A stretch of 64,000 bases of DNA, from positions 4,484 to 68,483 of the forward strand of contig CBEULR010000012.1 in assembly GCA_965544035.1 (NCBI GenBank). Direction: 5' to 3'. Below, piece by piece: positions 43,403 through 51,615 of this stretch (position 1 is its first letter; the number at the start of each line of letters is the position of its first letter). The position numbers were made by a program, and so were the translations under genes. Origin of the DNA: CBEULR01 sp965544035 (lineage in GTDB: Bacteria; Bacillota; Desulfotomaculia; Desulfotomaculales; Desulforudaceae). The notes under the pieces are model-generated. The model was not told the DNA's origin and made no database searches. It saw nothing but the letters and a program-made list of their open reading frames with translations.

Positions 43403-43872
43403 CTAAACCAACCCCTTGGTCTTCGCGAGTAGTTTGCCCAGATCATTTACATAATCATAGTGAAGCCTTACCTTTCCCATCAGCATTTCTCCAGTATTTC
43501 CCCCGTGGCAATCGGAGCCACCGGTTATGGCCAGGTTATACTTGTTCGCCAGATAAGAATAATACTCTTCATCTTCTGGACTGTGCTTGGTATGAAGCAC
43601 TTCTATCCCTTGCAGGCCGTCGTTTAGAAAAATGCGGAGGTCTTCTTCATCCAGACGGATACGCTTCTTATTCTTGAAAAAGCCGGGGTGGGCCAGCACT
43701 GCAACGCCGCTATTGCGGCGGATCAGCTCTATCGCCTTTTGAGAACTGATTCGTACCGCTCCACATAAGCCCGTCCTTTGCTACCTTCACCAGTAGTAAC
43801 AATTTCGGCCGGGTGAAACCGCCCATCCGAGGCGGTGGAATGGATATGCAGCCTGCAAACTTCGCATTCTTA
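43403..43872 (-). pseudogene. Broken PHP-domain phosphoesterase
   Basis: Pieces of a PHP (polymerase and histidinol phosphatase) protein lie in two frames. RLHIHSTASDGRFHPAEIV, the metal-binding N-terminus, follows the cysC stop without a start codon. Then GRAYVERYESV stops, and the frame shifts to QKAIELIRRNSGVAVLAHPG and ITGGSDCHGGN to the end at 43403. About 100 residues between the first two pieces are deleted. A 98-residue frame at 43403-43699 alone would lack most metal ligands, so I call the locus dead. Confidence 0.8.
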
Positions 43873-44445
43873 CCGTTGACTCGCGACTCGTATTCCCACG
43901 CTTCGTTTTGGGATGTATCGATGTGCTTCTAACCAGCCAAGGATTTTGTTCAGACTTTGATCCACTGTCTCCTTGTCTGTTTCTACACACACATCAAACT
44001 GCTCCGGTTCTTCAAAAGGATCGGAAATACCGGTGAAGTTCTTTATCTCACCGGCAAGAGCCTTTTGGTACAGACCCTTCGTGTCACGCCAGATCAATTC
44101 TTCAAGGGGACACTTAACATACACTTCGACATAACGGCCAATGGTTTCCCTTGCGTGTCGCCGACAAATCTCGTAGGGGGTGATAAACGAGCAAACAACA
44201 ACTACCCCGTGTTTAACCAGCAAACCAGCTACAAATGCGGCATTTTCCAGATTGGTAATGCGGTCGTCACGGGAAAACCCTAATCTCTTACCCAGCACCT
44301 GACGCATTACATCACCATCGAGTCTTTCTACACGTAATCCCCGTCTTAATAATTCTTCTTCTAGCCTGGTCCCCAAGGTTGTCTTGCCGGAACCGCTCAT
44401 TCCAGTCAACCAGAGGGCAAATCCCCGTTGTTCGTCAGTATTCAA
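43870..44445 (-). CDS. cysC: Adenylylsulfate kinase CysC
   Basis: A 191-residue APS kinase making PAPS from adenylylsulfate and ATP. P-loop GMSGSGKTTL is at about residues 15-24, with LDGDVMR and the FSRDDRITNL segment for APS binding, and CPLEELIWRDTKGLY near the lid. Length is standard. In an organism that may reduce sulfate through APS alone, PAPS is needed mainly for sulfate transfer, and a sulfotransferase gene lies at 49.9-50.7 kb in the same locus. It is the first gene after the NusG-paralogue leader. Confidence 0.92.
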   Translation of the reverse strand: MNTDEQRGFALWLTGMSGSGKTTLGTRLEEELLRRGLRVERLDGDVMRQVLGKRLGFSRDDRITNLENAAFVAGLLVKHGVVVVCSFITPYEICRRHARETIGRYVEVYVKCPLEELIWRDTKGLYQKALAGEIKNFTGISDPFEEPEQFDVCVETDKETVDQSLNKILGWLEAHRYIPKRSVGIRVASQR

Positions 44446-44537
44446 GTTAAATCCCTCACCGCTTAAGATCTACAGCCTCTATGTGTTAGTTAATCCCAGT
44501 GTTAATAATATCCATTTAAGAAGCACACAGCTCCGCC

Positions 44538-44591
44538 GGGGAAGATCGTAATTGTTTTGAAAACGATCCCCCTAATGGTCCCCTTGCGGGG
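44538..44591 (-). promoter_or_regulatory. Leader with two hairpins between the NusG paralogue and cysC
   Basis: In the ~220-base leader (44446-44666) the minus strand forms CCCC-GCAA-GGGG (44580-44591) and then GGGGGATCGT ... ACGATCTTCCCC (44538-44572, small bulge, A/T-rich loop). Neither has a T-run, so they look like RNA structures rather than finished terminators. NusG-family antiterminators such as LoaP act through hairpins in this position, so they are candidate recognition elements. Confidence 0.4.
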
Positions 44592-44666
44592 CGGTATTCT
44601 ATTGTTCGGTTGCGGCTTCACTGCTTCTTAACTCGGCTATTCCTTCATGCGACATAATGTCTATGC

Positions 44667-45188
44667 TCAACCAGCTGGTTCCGGGTCGGGCAGTCGATCC
44701 AGATCGACGGCGCGGCACTCAACGGGCATTGTGCTGTGTAACAGCTGCAGGAGCACACGCACCCTGCCGCGGGCAGACATCGGGCGTTCGACGACACCGA
44801 GCAGGCCGGCGAAGGGGCCGTGTCTTACGGCCACGCGGCTACCGACGGGGAATTCTTCTTCCGGTTTCAGTGTCAGGTGGTCCCTGGGGCCGATCCGCTG
44901 CTTAATCAGATCGATGGCCATGTCCGGTACGGACACCGGCATTTCCCCGGCACAAAGCAGGCGTCTGACGCCCGGGGTCCAGTTAACTTTGTTCACTGCT
45001 TGGGCGGTTAGGGCAATCCTTACAAAAAGGTAGCCGGGAAACAGGGGCTCGATCCGGGTGATCCGGGAAGAGCCTTTCTTCCGGCTAATCTCTATCTTCG
45101 GCAAGAAGACCTTGATTCTCTTGAGTTCTAGCTGTCTCGCGGCCAGGTCTTCATTTCTCGGTTTGGTGTTCACGGCGCACCAGTTCAC
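44667..45188 (-). CDS. NusG-paralogue transcription antiterminator (RfaH/LoaP/UpxY type)
   Basis: A 173-residue NusG-like protein. The N-terminal NGN domain starts MNWCAVNTKPRNEDLAARQL and includes EPLFPGYLFVRIA, the RNA-polymerase-binding face. The C-terminal KOW domain is FPVGSRVAVRHGPFAGLLGV. Its place at the head of a ~19-kb run of glycan genes is that of specialised NusG paralogues that suppress termination in their own operon. It lies between a winged-helix regulator and a hairpin-rich leader. The housekeeping NusG would sit with ribosomal genes instead. Confidence 0.88.
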   Translation of the reverse strand: MNWCAVNTKPRNEDLAARQLELKRIKVFLPKIEISRKKGSSRITRIEPLFPGYLFVRIALTAQAVNKVNWTPGVRRLLCAGEMPVSVPDMAIDLIKQRIGPRDHLTLKPEEEFPVGSRVAVRHGPFAGLLGVVERPMSARGRVRVLLQLLHSTMPVECRAVDLDRLPDPEPAG

Positions 45189-45210
45189 GAAATCGCTCCT
45201 TAGTGGAGGT

Positions 45211-45783
45211 TTATAATTCGTTCAGAATGTTCACCTTCGGTACGCTGTCGGGCAGGTTTGCTTCAGCTTCGGCCGACCAAGTGATCACCAGTAACGGTTT
45301 ATCCTCTGTCGTCCGGCTGTTAACCGGCAAGTCATACAGGCCGTCCGGACGGTCGGATGTGCTGTATTCGAGATCAATATTCGCGGCGGCAATTTTCAGG
45401 ATTTCCAGGATTTCATCCGGCGGGCCGAAAAACACTACGCGGGGCGGAACTCCGTGCAGGGCGGTCTGTCTGGCCACAATCCTTTCCAGAGCCCGGTTTA
45501 TTTTGATGATCTGCTGGTAGGACAGCACCAGGTAGCGGTAGGCCAGCCTCGCTTTCTCGGCCATTCCGCGCGGGGTGATGACGTAGCGCAGGGTCCGGCC
45601 GTTCACGCGCTCCAGCTTCACGAGGCCCTTGCGGACCATTTTCTTCAGCAGCAGGTTGACCGTGCCGACCGAAAGGCCGGTTCCGGACGCAATCTTGCGC
45701 TGGGAGGTGTGTTCGTTTTGAGTTAGATGAGTGAGGATCTGATATTCACTCTGCACAGCGCCCAACCACCGTTCACCGTTCAT
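45211..45783 (-). CDS. Winged-helix (MarR-like) transcriptional regulator
   Basis: A 190-residue protein with an N-terminal winged helix (about 10-75; TSQRKIASGTGLSVGTVNLL, then the wing GRTLRYVITPRG) and a C-terminal ~100 residues ending in a possible sensor domain (VVFFGPPDEILEILKIAA). It is the first gene of the transcript from the strong promoter at 45808-45837 and probably regulates it. No clear ribosome site precedes the ATG at 45783; the short leader may hold its operator (GTTCAT ... ATGAAC). Confidence 0.82.
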   Translation of the reverse strand: MNGERWLGAVQSEYQILTHLTQNEHTSQRKIASGTGLSVGTVNLLLKKMVRKGLVKLERVNGRTLRYVITPRGMAEKARLAYRYLVLSYQQIIKINRALERIVARQTALHGVPPRVVFFGPPDEILEILKIAAANIDLEYSTSDRPDGLYDLPVNSRTTEDKPLLVITWSAEAEANLPDSVPKVNILNEL

Positions 45784-45807
45784 TGGTTAAACATTCAATC
45801 TATGAAC

Positions 45808-45837
45808 ACTATAGGAGAGGCTGGGGAAGCTTGTCAA
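45808..45837 (-). promoter_or_regulatory. Sigma-A promoter of the regulator-NusG-glycan transcript
   Basis: TTGACA (45832-45837, perfect -35) and TATAGT (45808-45813, 5 of 6 for -10) with an 18-base spacer, 25 bases before the regulator ATG. GTTCAT at about 45800-45807 and ATGAAC at the start codon form a palindromic pair that could be an autoregulatory operator. Confidence 0.75.
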
Positions 45838-45901
45838 TACTTAGCGAACAATTTGATAAATTGGCTGGCAAATGCGTGCCTCAATATGAGTGGAATCAGT
45901 G

Positions 45902-46945
45902 CTACGACCGCTTGTTGTCTGGAGTTTGCGTCGCATGAGATATTTGTCTGACGCTTTCTTTAATATTTCCCAATCGCGATTCAAGTCTTCCCCAAAAATA
46001 GTATAAAGTAGGTGAAATGCATTTAGTATATATCTTTGCTTTCTCCGCCGGACGTAGCGTATCAAGAATGGTCTTATACTCCGGCCGAAAGAGCCCTTTA
46101 ATATCCCGTTCATATATTAGCATGCCAAATTCCCTTATTAACTTCGCCTTTCTTATTTCTTTGTCATATAAATAATTGGAATAATCATTAAAATCATCCA
46201 AGATTTTTAAATAGCCTTTATAATGCTTGATTACATTTTCCCTTGTGCTGTTGAGGATACTCGTGATTGCCCTCTTATCCCCCTTTCTATAAGCAGACAT
46301 TATTTCATCCATATAAAACGCGTATCCCTTATGGGCGAGAAACAACCTCAAAGGCAAATCGCCATATATTGCCTTGAAATAAAAACTCGGAAGTTCATCG
46401 ACCAGACTTCTTGGGAATAATAAAGACGCTGTCGGAACAAAATCCAGTAACACTAACTCTCCAGCAGTATATTTCCTGCTAACACCATGGTAATACGCCC
46501 TGTTAAAGATTGAATAGGGTACGTGAGCCCTATTTAGAGAATTCTTATTAACGTCCACCAATATAGCATTATGACAGCATAGACTACATTCCGGATGCGC
46601 CTCCATATAATCCACCTGTTTTTGCAATTTACAAGGATCGGTCCAATAGTCATCGCCTTCGCAAAGTGCTATGTATTTCCCACGAGCACGTGGCCAAACA
46701 AAGGTAGGTGGTATCTTGATTCCCTGAGAGTACTGGTTAACCGATTGATAAATAGGCTTGATGAGGTCAGGATATCTCTCGTGGTATGAGCGGATGATTT
46801 CAGGGGTCCTATCGGTCGAAGCGTCGTCGTGGATGATTATTTCAATGGGGAAATCAGTTTTCTGCATCAGGAAACCTTCAATAGCATCGGCGATGTATTT
46901 CTCATGGTTGTATGTTATGCAACAAATGCTGACTAGAATGCTCAT
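45902..46945 (-). CDS. Glycosyltransferase, GT2 family
   Basis: A 347-residue GT-A enzyme. ILVSICCITYNHEKYIADAI, IIIHDDASTDRT and ALCEGDDYWTDP (the DXD-like metal site) are GT2 hallmarks and all lie in the first 110 residues. The C-terminal ~130 residues are helical, lysine-rich and without a membrane anchor. Start: ATG at 46945 with GAGAGGGG 4 bases upstream; an ATG 15 bases earlier lacks a site. It is the last gene of the upstream half of the locus, AT-rich. Confidence 0.88.
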   Translation of the reverse strand: MSILVSICCITYNHEKYIADAIEGFLMQKTDFPIEIIIHDDASTDRTPEIIRSYHERYPDLIKPIYQSVNQYSQGIKIPPTFVWPRARGKYIALCEGDDYWTDPCKLQKQVDYMEAHPECSLCCHNAILVDVNKNSLNRAHVPYSIFNRAYYHGVSRKYTAGELVLLDFVPTASLLFPRSLVDELPSFYFKAIYGDLPLRLFLAHKGYAFYMDEIMSAYRKGDKRAITSILNSTRENVIKHYKGYLKILDDFNDYSNYLYDKEIRKAKLIREFGMLIYERDIKGLFRPEYKTILDTLRPAEKAKIYTKCISPTLYYFWGRLESRLGNIKESVRQISHATQTPDNKRS

Positions 46946-46966
46946 ATTTCCCCTCTCCACTTTAGT

Positions 46967-48034
46967 TCAGGCCATTAAAGCCTCAATAATCCGTTGTTGA
47001 TCACTTGGATCAAGTCCAGGATACAACGGCAAGCAAAGAATTCTACCGGCGATGTCTCTGGATATCCTGCAATCACCCTTGCAAACAACATTATCTACTG
47101 AATCCAATGAAGGATAGAAATACCTCCGAGGGAATATCCCCCTATCGTTAAGGGTTTTTTGAACGCACTTCAAAACCTCAGAGGTCTTGAAAAGCACCGG
47201 AAAATAACTGTAATTCTGTGTTCCACTTGGATTTTGCTGTTGAAAAGAAACAAAACTCTCTAACTGATCGCGGTAGGCTTTCCAAACCTTCCGGCGCTCC
47301 TGCAGTATAACTTCAATATCATCCAGCACACACAGGCCCATAGCTGCTGAAAACTCATTCATCTTGGCGTTTATACCCAACTCGGTGATCCCTTCAGGCC
47401 CTGACATGCCAAAATTAATCATCAGACGAACTCGCGTGGCCAACTCATCATCGTTTGTTATTACTGCACCGCCTTCGTTCGTGTGAAAGAGCTTGGTGGC
47501 GTGAAAACTCAGTGTACTTACATCGCCCCAATTCAGTATTGATGCACCCTTATATTTCACCCCGAAAGCGTGAGCCGCGTCATACACTACCTTGAGGTTT
47601 TTCCGTAAGGCGATTTCTGCAATGGCTTCGACATCACAAGCATTACCAAATACGTGCACCGGAACAATGGCCGACGTCTGCGGCGTGATGTGTTTCTCGA
47701 TCTCCTCAGGAGATATGTTCCAGGTCCTCGGGTCAATGTCGGCGAAGACCGGGGCTAACCCCTCCCATACTAGAGAACTCGTGGTGGCGACAAAGCTAAA
47801 AGGTGTTGTGACCACCTCACCAGTTAGCCCCAAGGCCTTGTAGGCAACCTGCAACGCCAGGGTGCCGTTCGCCACCAAGATAAGGTGCTTTACCCCCAAG
47901 TAATCCTTCAAGCGGTTTTCCAGTTCTCTTACCAACGGACCGTTGTTGGTTAACCACCCGGACTCATAAATCCGGTCAATGTACTTCTGAAGCTTCTTTC
48001 GATCCGGCAGGTAAGGTTTTGTGACATTAATCAT
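46967..48034 (-). CDS. DegT-family aminotransferase acting on a dTDP-4-keto sugar
   Basis: A 355-residue PLP enzyme with LVANGTLALQVAYKALGLTG, YDAAHAFGVKYKG and SFHATKLFHTNEGGA (PLP lysine in ATKL). It overlaps rmlB by 8 bases and follows rmlA, so its substrate is probably dTDP-4-keto-6-deoxyglucose, giving a dTDP-4-amino-4,6-dideoxy sugar as with VioA/DesI. No rmlC or rmlD is present in the window, which supports an amino sugar and not rhamnose. Confidence 0.87.
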   Translation of the reverse strand: MINVTKPYLPDRKKLQKYIDRIYESGWLTNNGPLVRELENRLKDYLGVKHLILVANGTLALQVAYKALGLTGEVVTTPFSFVATTSSLVWEGLAPVFADIDPRTWNISPEEIEKHITPQTSAIVPVHVFGNACDVEAIAEIALRKNLKVVYDAAHAFGVKYKGASILNWGDVSTLSFHATKLFHTNEGGAVITNDDELATRVRLMINFGMSGPEGITELGINAKMNEFSAAMGLCVLDDIEVILQERRKVWKAYRDQLESFVSFQQQNPSGTQNYSYFPVLFKTSEVLKCVQKTLNDRGIFPRRYFYPSLDSVDNVVCKGDCRISRDIAGRILCLPLYPGLDPSDQQRIIEALMA

Positions 48035-49046
48035 TAGCCCACCTTGTTAGGTACCAGTCAACTGTTTTTACAATTCCGGTCTCAAAGTTCTCGTCGGCTC
48101 GCCAACCCAATTCGGTTTCTATCTTGGTAGCATCGATTGCATAACGCCGGTCGTGACCCGGACGGTCACTTACATAGGTGATCAGTTCAGAATGACTCTT
48201 CCCATCCGCACGGGGTCTCTCGATATCCAGGATGCTGCAAATGGTCCGGGCTATTTGGATATTCTCCCGTTCATTCCTGCCGCCGATATTGTAGATCTCT
48301 CCCGCCCTGCCTTGGTGATAGGCAAGATCAATTCCTTTGCAGTGATCGATCACATAGAGCCAGTCCCGCACATTCCTGCCGTCTCCGTAAATTGGAATAG
48401 GTTCGTTCGCAAGGGCCTTGCGGATAATAGTCGGGATTAGCTTTTCATCGTGCTGCTTGGGACCGTAGTTGTTTGAGCAGTTAGTGATAACGATATTCAA
48501 CCCGTATGTGTGGTAATAGCTTCTAACTATCATATCGCTAGACGCCTTGCTGGCACTGTAGGGGCTGTTCGGAGCATACGGAGTTTCCTCAGTAAAAAGA
48601 CCGGTATCACCCAGGGAACCATAGACTTCATCGGTGCTCACGTGATGAAAGCGGCAATTCTCGTAACCGGCTTTATATTCAAAAGGCTCCGCCATCCAAT
48701 AACATCGCGCCACGTCAACCAGATTAAATGTACCTATTACGTTAGTCTGCATAAAGACTGCAGGCCCGGCGATGGAATTATCAACGTGGCTTTCGGCGGC
48801 AAAATGGATTACGCCCCGAATGTCATAGGTCTCAAACAAGTATTCCAGTAGTTCACGATTGCAAATGTCACCCTTGACGAAAATGTGACGACGATGCCGG
48901 AGGACCTCACTCAGATTGGCAATGCTCCCGGCGTACGTGAGTTTGTCCAGGTTTACAATCTGATAGTTTGGATGCTTCTCAAGAAAATAAGGCACAAAGT
49001 TTGAACCAATAAACCCGGCACCACCAGTCACCAGGATGCTTTTCAT
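48027..49046 (-). CDS. rfbB: dTDP-glucose 4,6-dehydratase RmlB
   Basis: A 339-residue extended SDR enzyme. TGGAGFIGSNFVPYFLEKHP is the NAD motif at the N-terminus; FAAESHVDNSIAGP, STDEVYGSLGD and YSASKASSDMIV (catalytic Y-x3-K) follow. It makes dTDP-4-keto-6-deoxyglucose. It overlaps rmlA by 4 bases and the aminotransferase by 8, so the three form one translational unit. Confidence 0.94.
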   Translation of the reverse strand: MKSILVTGGAGFIGSNFVPYFLEKHPNYQIVNLDKLTYAGSIANLSEVLRHRRHIFVKGDICNRELLEYLFETYDIRGVIHFAAESHVDNSIAGPAVFMQTNVIGTFNLVDVARCYWMAEPFEYKAGYENCRFHHVSTDEVYGSLGDTGLFTEETPYAPNSPYSASKASSDMIVRSYYHTYGLNIVITNCSNNYGPKQHDEKLIPTIIRKALANEPIPIYGDGRNVRDWLYVIDHCKGIDLAYHQGRAGEIYNIGGRNERENIQIARTICSILDIERPRADGKSHSELITYVSDRPGHDRRYAIDATKIETELGWRADENFETGIVKTVDWYLTRWAND

Positions 49047-49909
49047 TTCTCCCCCACCAAATCCATTAAATACTTTCCGTACCCTGAATTAATTGCCTTG
49101 GCAATCTCCCGTACCTGATCTTTATCAATCCAGCCCCTATTGTAGGCAATCTCTTCCAAACAGGCTATCTTGTATCCTTGGCGATGTTCAATCGTCTGTA
49201 CAAACTGACTAGCTTCCAAGAGGCAATCGTGTGTGCCGGTGTCCAGCCAGGCAAACCCCCTCCCCAGCAGTTCCACCCGCAGCTTCCCATCACGTAGGTA
49301 CGCCCGGTTCACATCAGTAATCTCGTATTCACCGCGGTCGGAGGGTTGAAGCTGCTTCGCAATCTCCACAACCCGGTTATCATAGAAATAGAGGCCGGTG
49401 ACAGCGTAGTTAGACCTGGGGTTTTGAGGTTTTTCTTCGATAGAGACAGCTTTTTTATGGGCATCGAACTCGATCACACCAAAGCGATGCGGATCCTTCA
49501 CTTGGTAACAGAACACCACGGCCCCTTCTTTGAGGCCGGCTGCTTTACGTAACTTTGGGGTAAAGCCCTGGCCGTAAAACAGGTTGTCCCCCAGAATGAG
49601 GCAGACCGAATCCTTACCGATGAACTCCTCACCAATAACGAATGCTTGGGCCAATCCGTCTGGAAAGAGTTGTTCCGCATAGTCAAATGTAATCCCCCAC
49701 TGCTCTCCGGTGCCGAGCAATTCCTTAAAGCGGGGGAGATCCCTAGGAGTTGATATGATCAAGATCTCACGAATACCCGCCAGCATTAACACTGAAAGAG
49801 GATAGTAGATCATCGGTTTGTCGTAAACTGGCAGAAGCTGCTTAGACACGGCTTGGGTGACTGGATACAACCGTGTTCCCGAACCTCCGGCCAAAATGAT
49901 GCCTTTCAT
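49043..49909 (-). CDS. rfbA: Glucose-1-phosphate thymidylyltransferase RmlA
   Basis: A 288-residue nucleotidyltransferase with MKGIILAGGSGTRLYPVTQA at the start, KQLLPVYDKPMIYYPLSVLM, and ILGDNLFYGQGF with the metal-binding Asp. It is the normal length of the short RmlA form and makes dTDP-glucose for RmlB. It lies 18 bases after the sulfotransferase stop. Confidence 0.95.
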   Translation of the reverse strand: MKGIILAGGSGTRLYPVTQAVSKQLLPVYDKPMIYYPLSVLMLAGIREILIISTPRDLPRFKELLGTGEQWGITFDYAEQLFPDGLAQAFVIGEEFIGKDSVCLILGDNLFYGQGFTPKLRKAAGLKEGAVVFCYQVKDPHRFGVIEFDAHKKAVSIEEKPQNPRSNYAVTGLYFYDNRVVEIAKQLQPSDRGEYEITDVNRAYLRDGKLRVELLGRGFAWLDTGTHDCLLEASQFVQTIEHRQGYKIACLEEIAYNRGWIDKDQVREIAKAINSGYGKYLMDLVGEK

Positions 49910-49927
49910 ATCCTACCCCTACACCCT

Positions 49928-50734
49928 TTAATCAAGAAACTGCTCAAGCTGAGTCCCCGCCAACTCAGATATGATTCTTTCCGATATTTCGCGAGGAAGA
50001 ACATTTCGCCAGTTTTGATCGGAAGCATTTGCACGATAAACTGAATATGGATCGGGGTCATGCCTAGACCGGCTTTCGATAATGAATTGTTCCACTTGCC
50101 TATCAAGTGTTAAACTACAAAAACCTAACAGTTCTTTTGTCTTCCCCAACGGATCACTAATAAGACCGGAATAAGTAAGAAGCAAGAATTGCTCCGGATA
50201 CTCCTTTTCATATCTGAGAAAATCGGAAGCTACCTGTTTCCATTTCTCAAAACCATAGAATTCTTCAGGCCTTCCTTGATTCTTTAAATGAGCCCAACGC
50301 CATTCCTTAAAGATATCCCACGAGGCATCAAATTCCTTCGGAGCCTGAATCCACGAAGCCAAAGTAGCCAGCGGATTGCGTACAATACCAATAATCCGGA
50401 TATCCTTTGAACGCAACAACAGATTATTAATAATGTTAAGATATCTTGTTTCCTTAAATATGATATGCGTCGGTTCATCTGTTTTAACATACTTGGGGTA
50501 ATTATTATGATACTCCGTTTGCATCAGGGTGAATGGATCCTGCGAATGTAGAATCTCATTAAAAAAATTATCAATATCTTCAGCAGAAGACTGCTGAGAG
50601 AGCCTCCCTTTATGTCCATAAGAGAACAAAGGCTGATACCTCATTACAACCGCAGGGTGGCTGTTGAATATTTGGCTAAGCCATGATGTGCCTGATCGGG
50701 GCACCCCAAAAATTGCTGCTTTATACACTTTCAA
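49928..50734 (-). CDS. Sulfotransferase family protein
   Basis: A 268-residue PAPS-dependent sulfotransferase. The 5'-phosphosulfate loop is GVPRSGTSWLSQIF (about residues 10-23) and the 3'-phosphate site is GIVRNPLATLASWI (about 115-128). Helical segments and RHDPDPYSVYRA follow toward the C-terminus. No membrane anchor or signal is seen, so it acts in the cytoplasm, probably on a glycan precursor. PAPS would come from CysC at 43.9 kb. It overlaps the WbqC-like gene by 4 bases and is AT-rich. Confidence 0.85.
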   Translation of the reverse strand: MKVYKAAIFGVPRSGTSWLSQIFNSHPAVVMRYQPLFSYGHKGRLSQQSSAEDIDNFFNEILHSQDPFTLMQTEYHNNYPKYVKTDEPTHIIFKETRYLNIINNLLLRSKDIRIIGIVRNPLATLASWIQAPKEFDASWDIFKEWRWAHLKNQGRPEEFYGFEKWKQVASDFLRYEKEYPEQFLLLTYSGLISDPLGKTKELLGFCSLTLDRQVEQFIIESRSRHDPDPYSVYRANASDQNWRNVLPREISERIISELAGTQLEQFLD

Positions 50735-51423
50735 TCCACCAAAACAAATTGCTTCAGCATATTCTTAACATCAGTCTGGGAATTAAACATCAACACATCA
50801 ATAATAGAAAGCCACGGAACAAACTCATTATTAAACTGAGGATAAGTAATTAAGAGTGGTTTTAAAAACTTCAACTCTATTCCCTCTCTCAAGAAATCCT
50901 CGTGACGGTAGAGCTTCTTTCCACCAATTGCGTTAATGTAGCGCCGACAGCCAAGTTCTCTGCATATACTGATCAATCTTTGCTCCCTTTTCAAATCTGT
51001 TTTTTGTGTGTGTCGGCTTGAGACTAAGATCTCTGTCCTAATTCCCAAATAATCACAAACACCCATTAAGCAATGCGTTACATATCTGGCAAGATTCCCA
51101 TCTTCATGACGGAGCAATGATTCAACTAATGGCATCGTTTCTTGGAAGAAAGGGGCTTTGCTGTAGTTATATTTTAGTGTCTTGACTAATTTTTCCACGT
51201 TATTACCAATCTGAATTTCATTTATTAGTTTGAACGAACTAGCACCTTGAGTTTGAAGAGTGAAGTACACAGATTTATCCCTTTCTAGAATACGGTTACG
51301 ATTTATCCAGCCACCTTTTATGTAACTAACATCGTCATAAACCACAAACTTGTCTACAGCGTGAATCAGCTGAAAATATCCTATATAGGGAAAGAAATAA
51401 GGCTGCATAATAGCCGCGGTCAA
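50731..51423 (-). CDS. WbqC-family protein
   Basis: About 230 residues of the WbqC-like family, common in glycan loci and of uncertain chemistry (possibly formyl- or acyl-transfer to amino sugars). AIMQPYFFPYIGYFQLIHAV near the N-terminus, VYDDVSYIKGGWINRNRI and INAIGGKKLY are the family patterns. I prefer the TTG at 51423 with GGTGG 10 bases ahead, because it yields the family's short N-terminus; the frame is open to an ATG at 51504, which would add 27 atypical residues. It overlaps the sulfotransferase gene by 4 bases. Confidence 0.82.
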   Translation of the reverse strand: MTAAIMQPYFFPYIGYFQLIHAVDKFVVYDDVSYIKGGWINRNRILERDKSVYFTLQTQGASSFKLINEIQIGNNVEKLVKTLKYNYSKAPFFQETMPLVESLLRHEDGNLARYVTHCLMGVCDYLGIRTEILVSSRHTQKTDLKREQRLISICRELGCRRYINAIGGKKLYRHEDFLREGIELKFLKPLLITYPQFNNEFVPWLSIIDVLMFNSQTDVKNMLKQFVLVD

Positions 51424-51615
51424 TGGGTGTAAACCACCGGTATCCGCCAATCTAGCGCACTCTCCCATTCTCATCATCCAGTGCCCATTGAATTTTTCAT
51501 TCAACCGCCGCGAACCGTTAACGCATCCGCAATCCAGTCTTATGCGTCTCAGTAAGATCTCTCCGGTGCTACCCCTATAGCTATTGGGGCCCTCGATTAA
51601 AGTTATCCCGATGCG

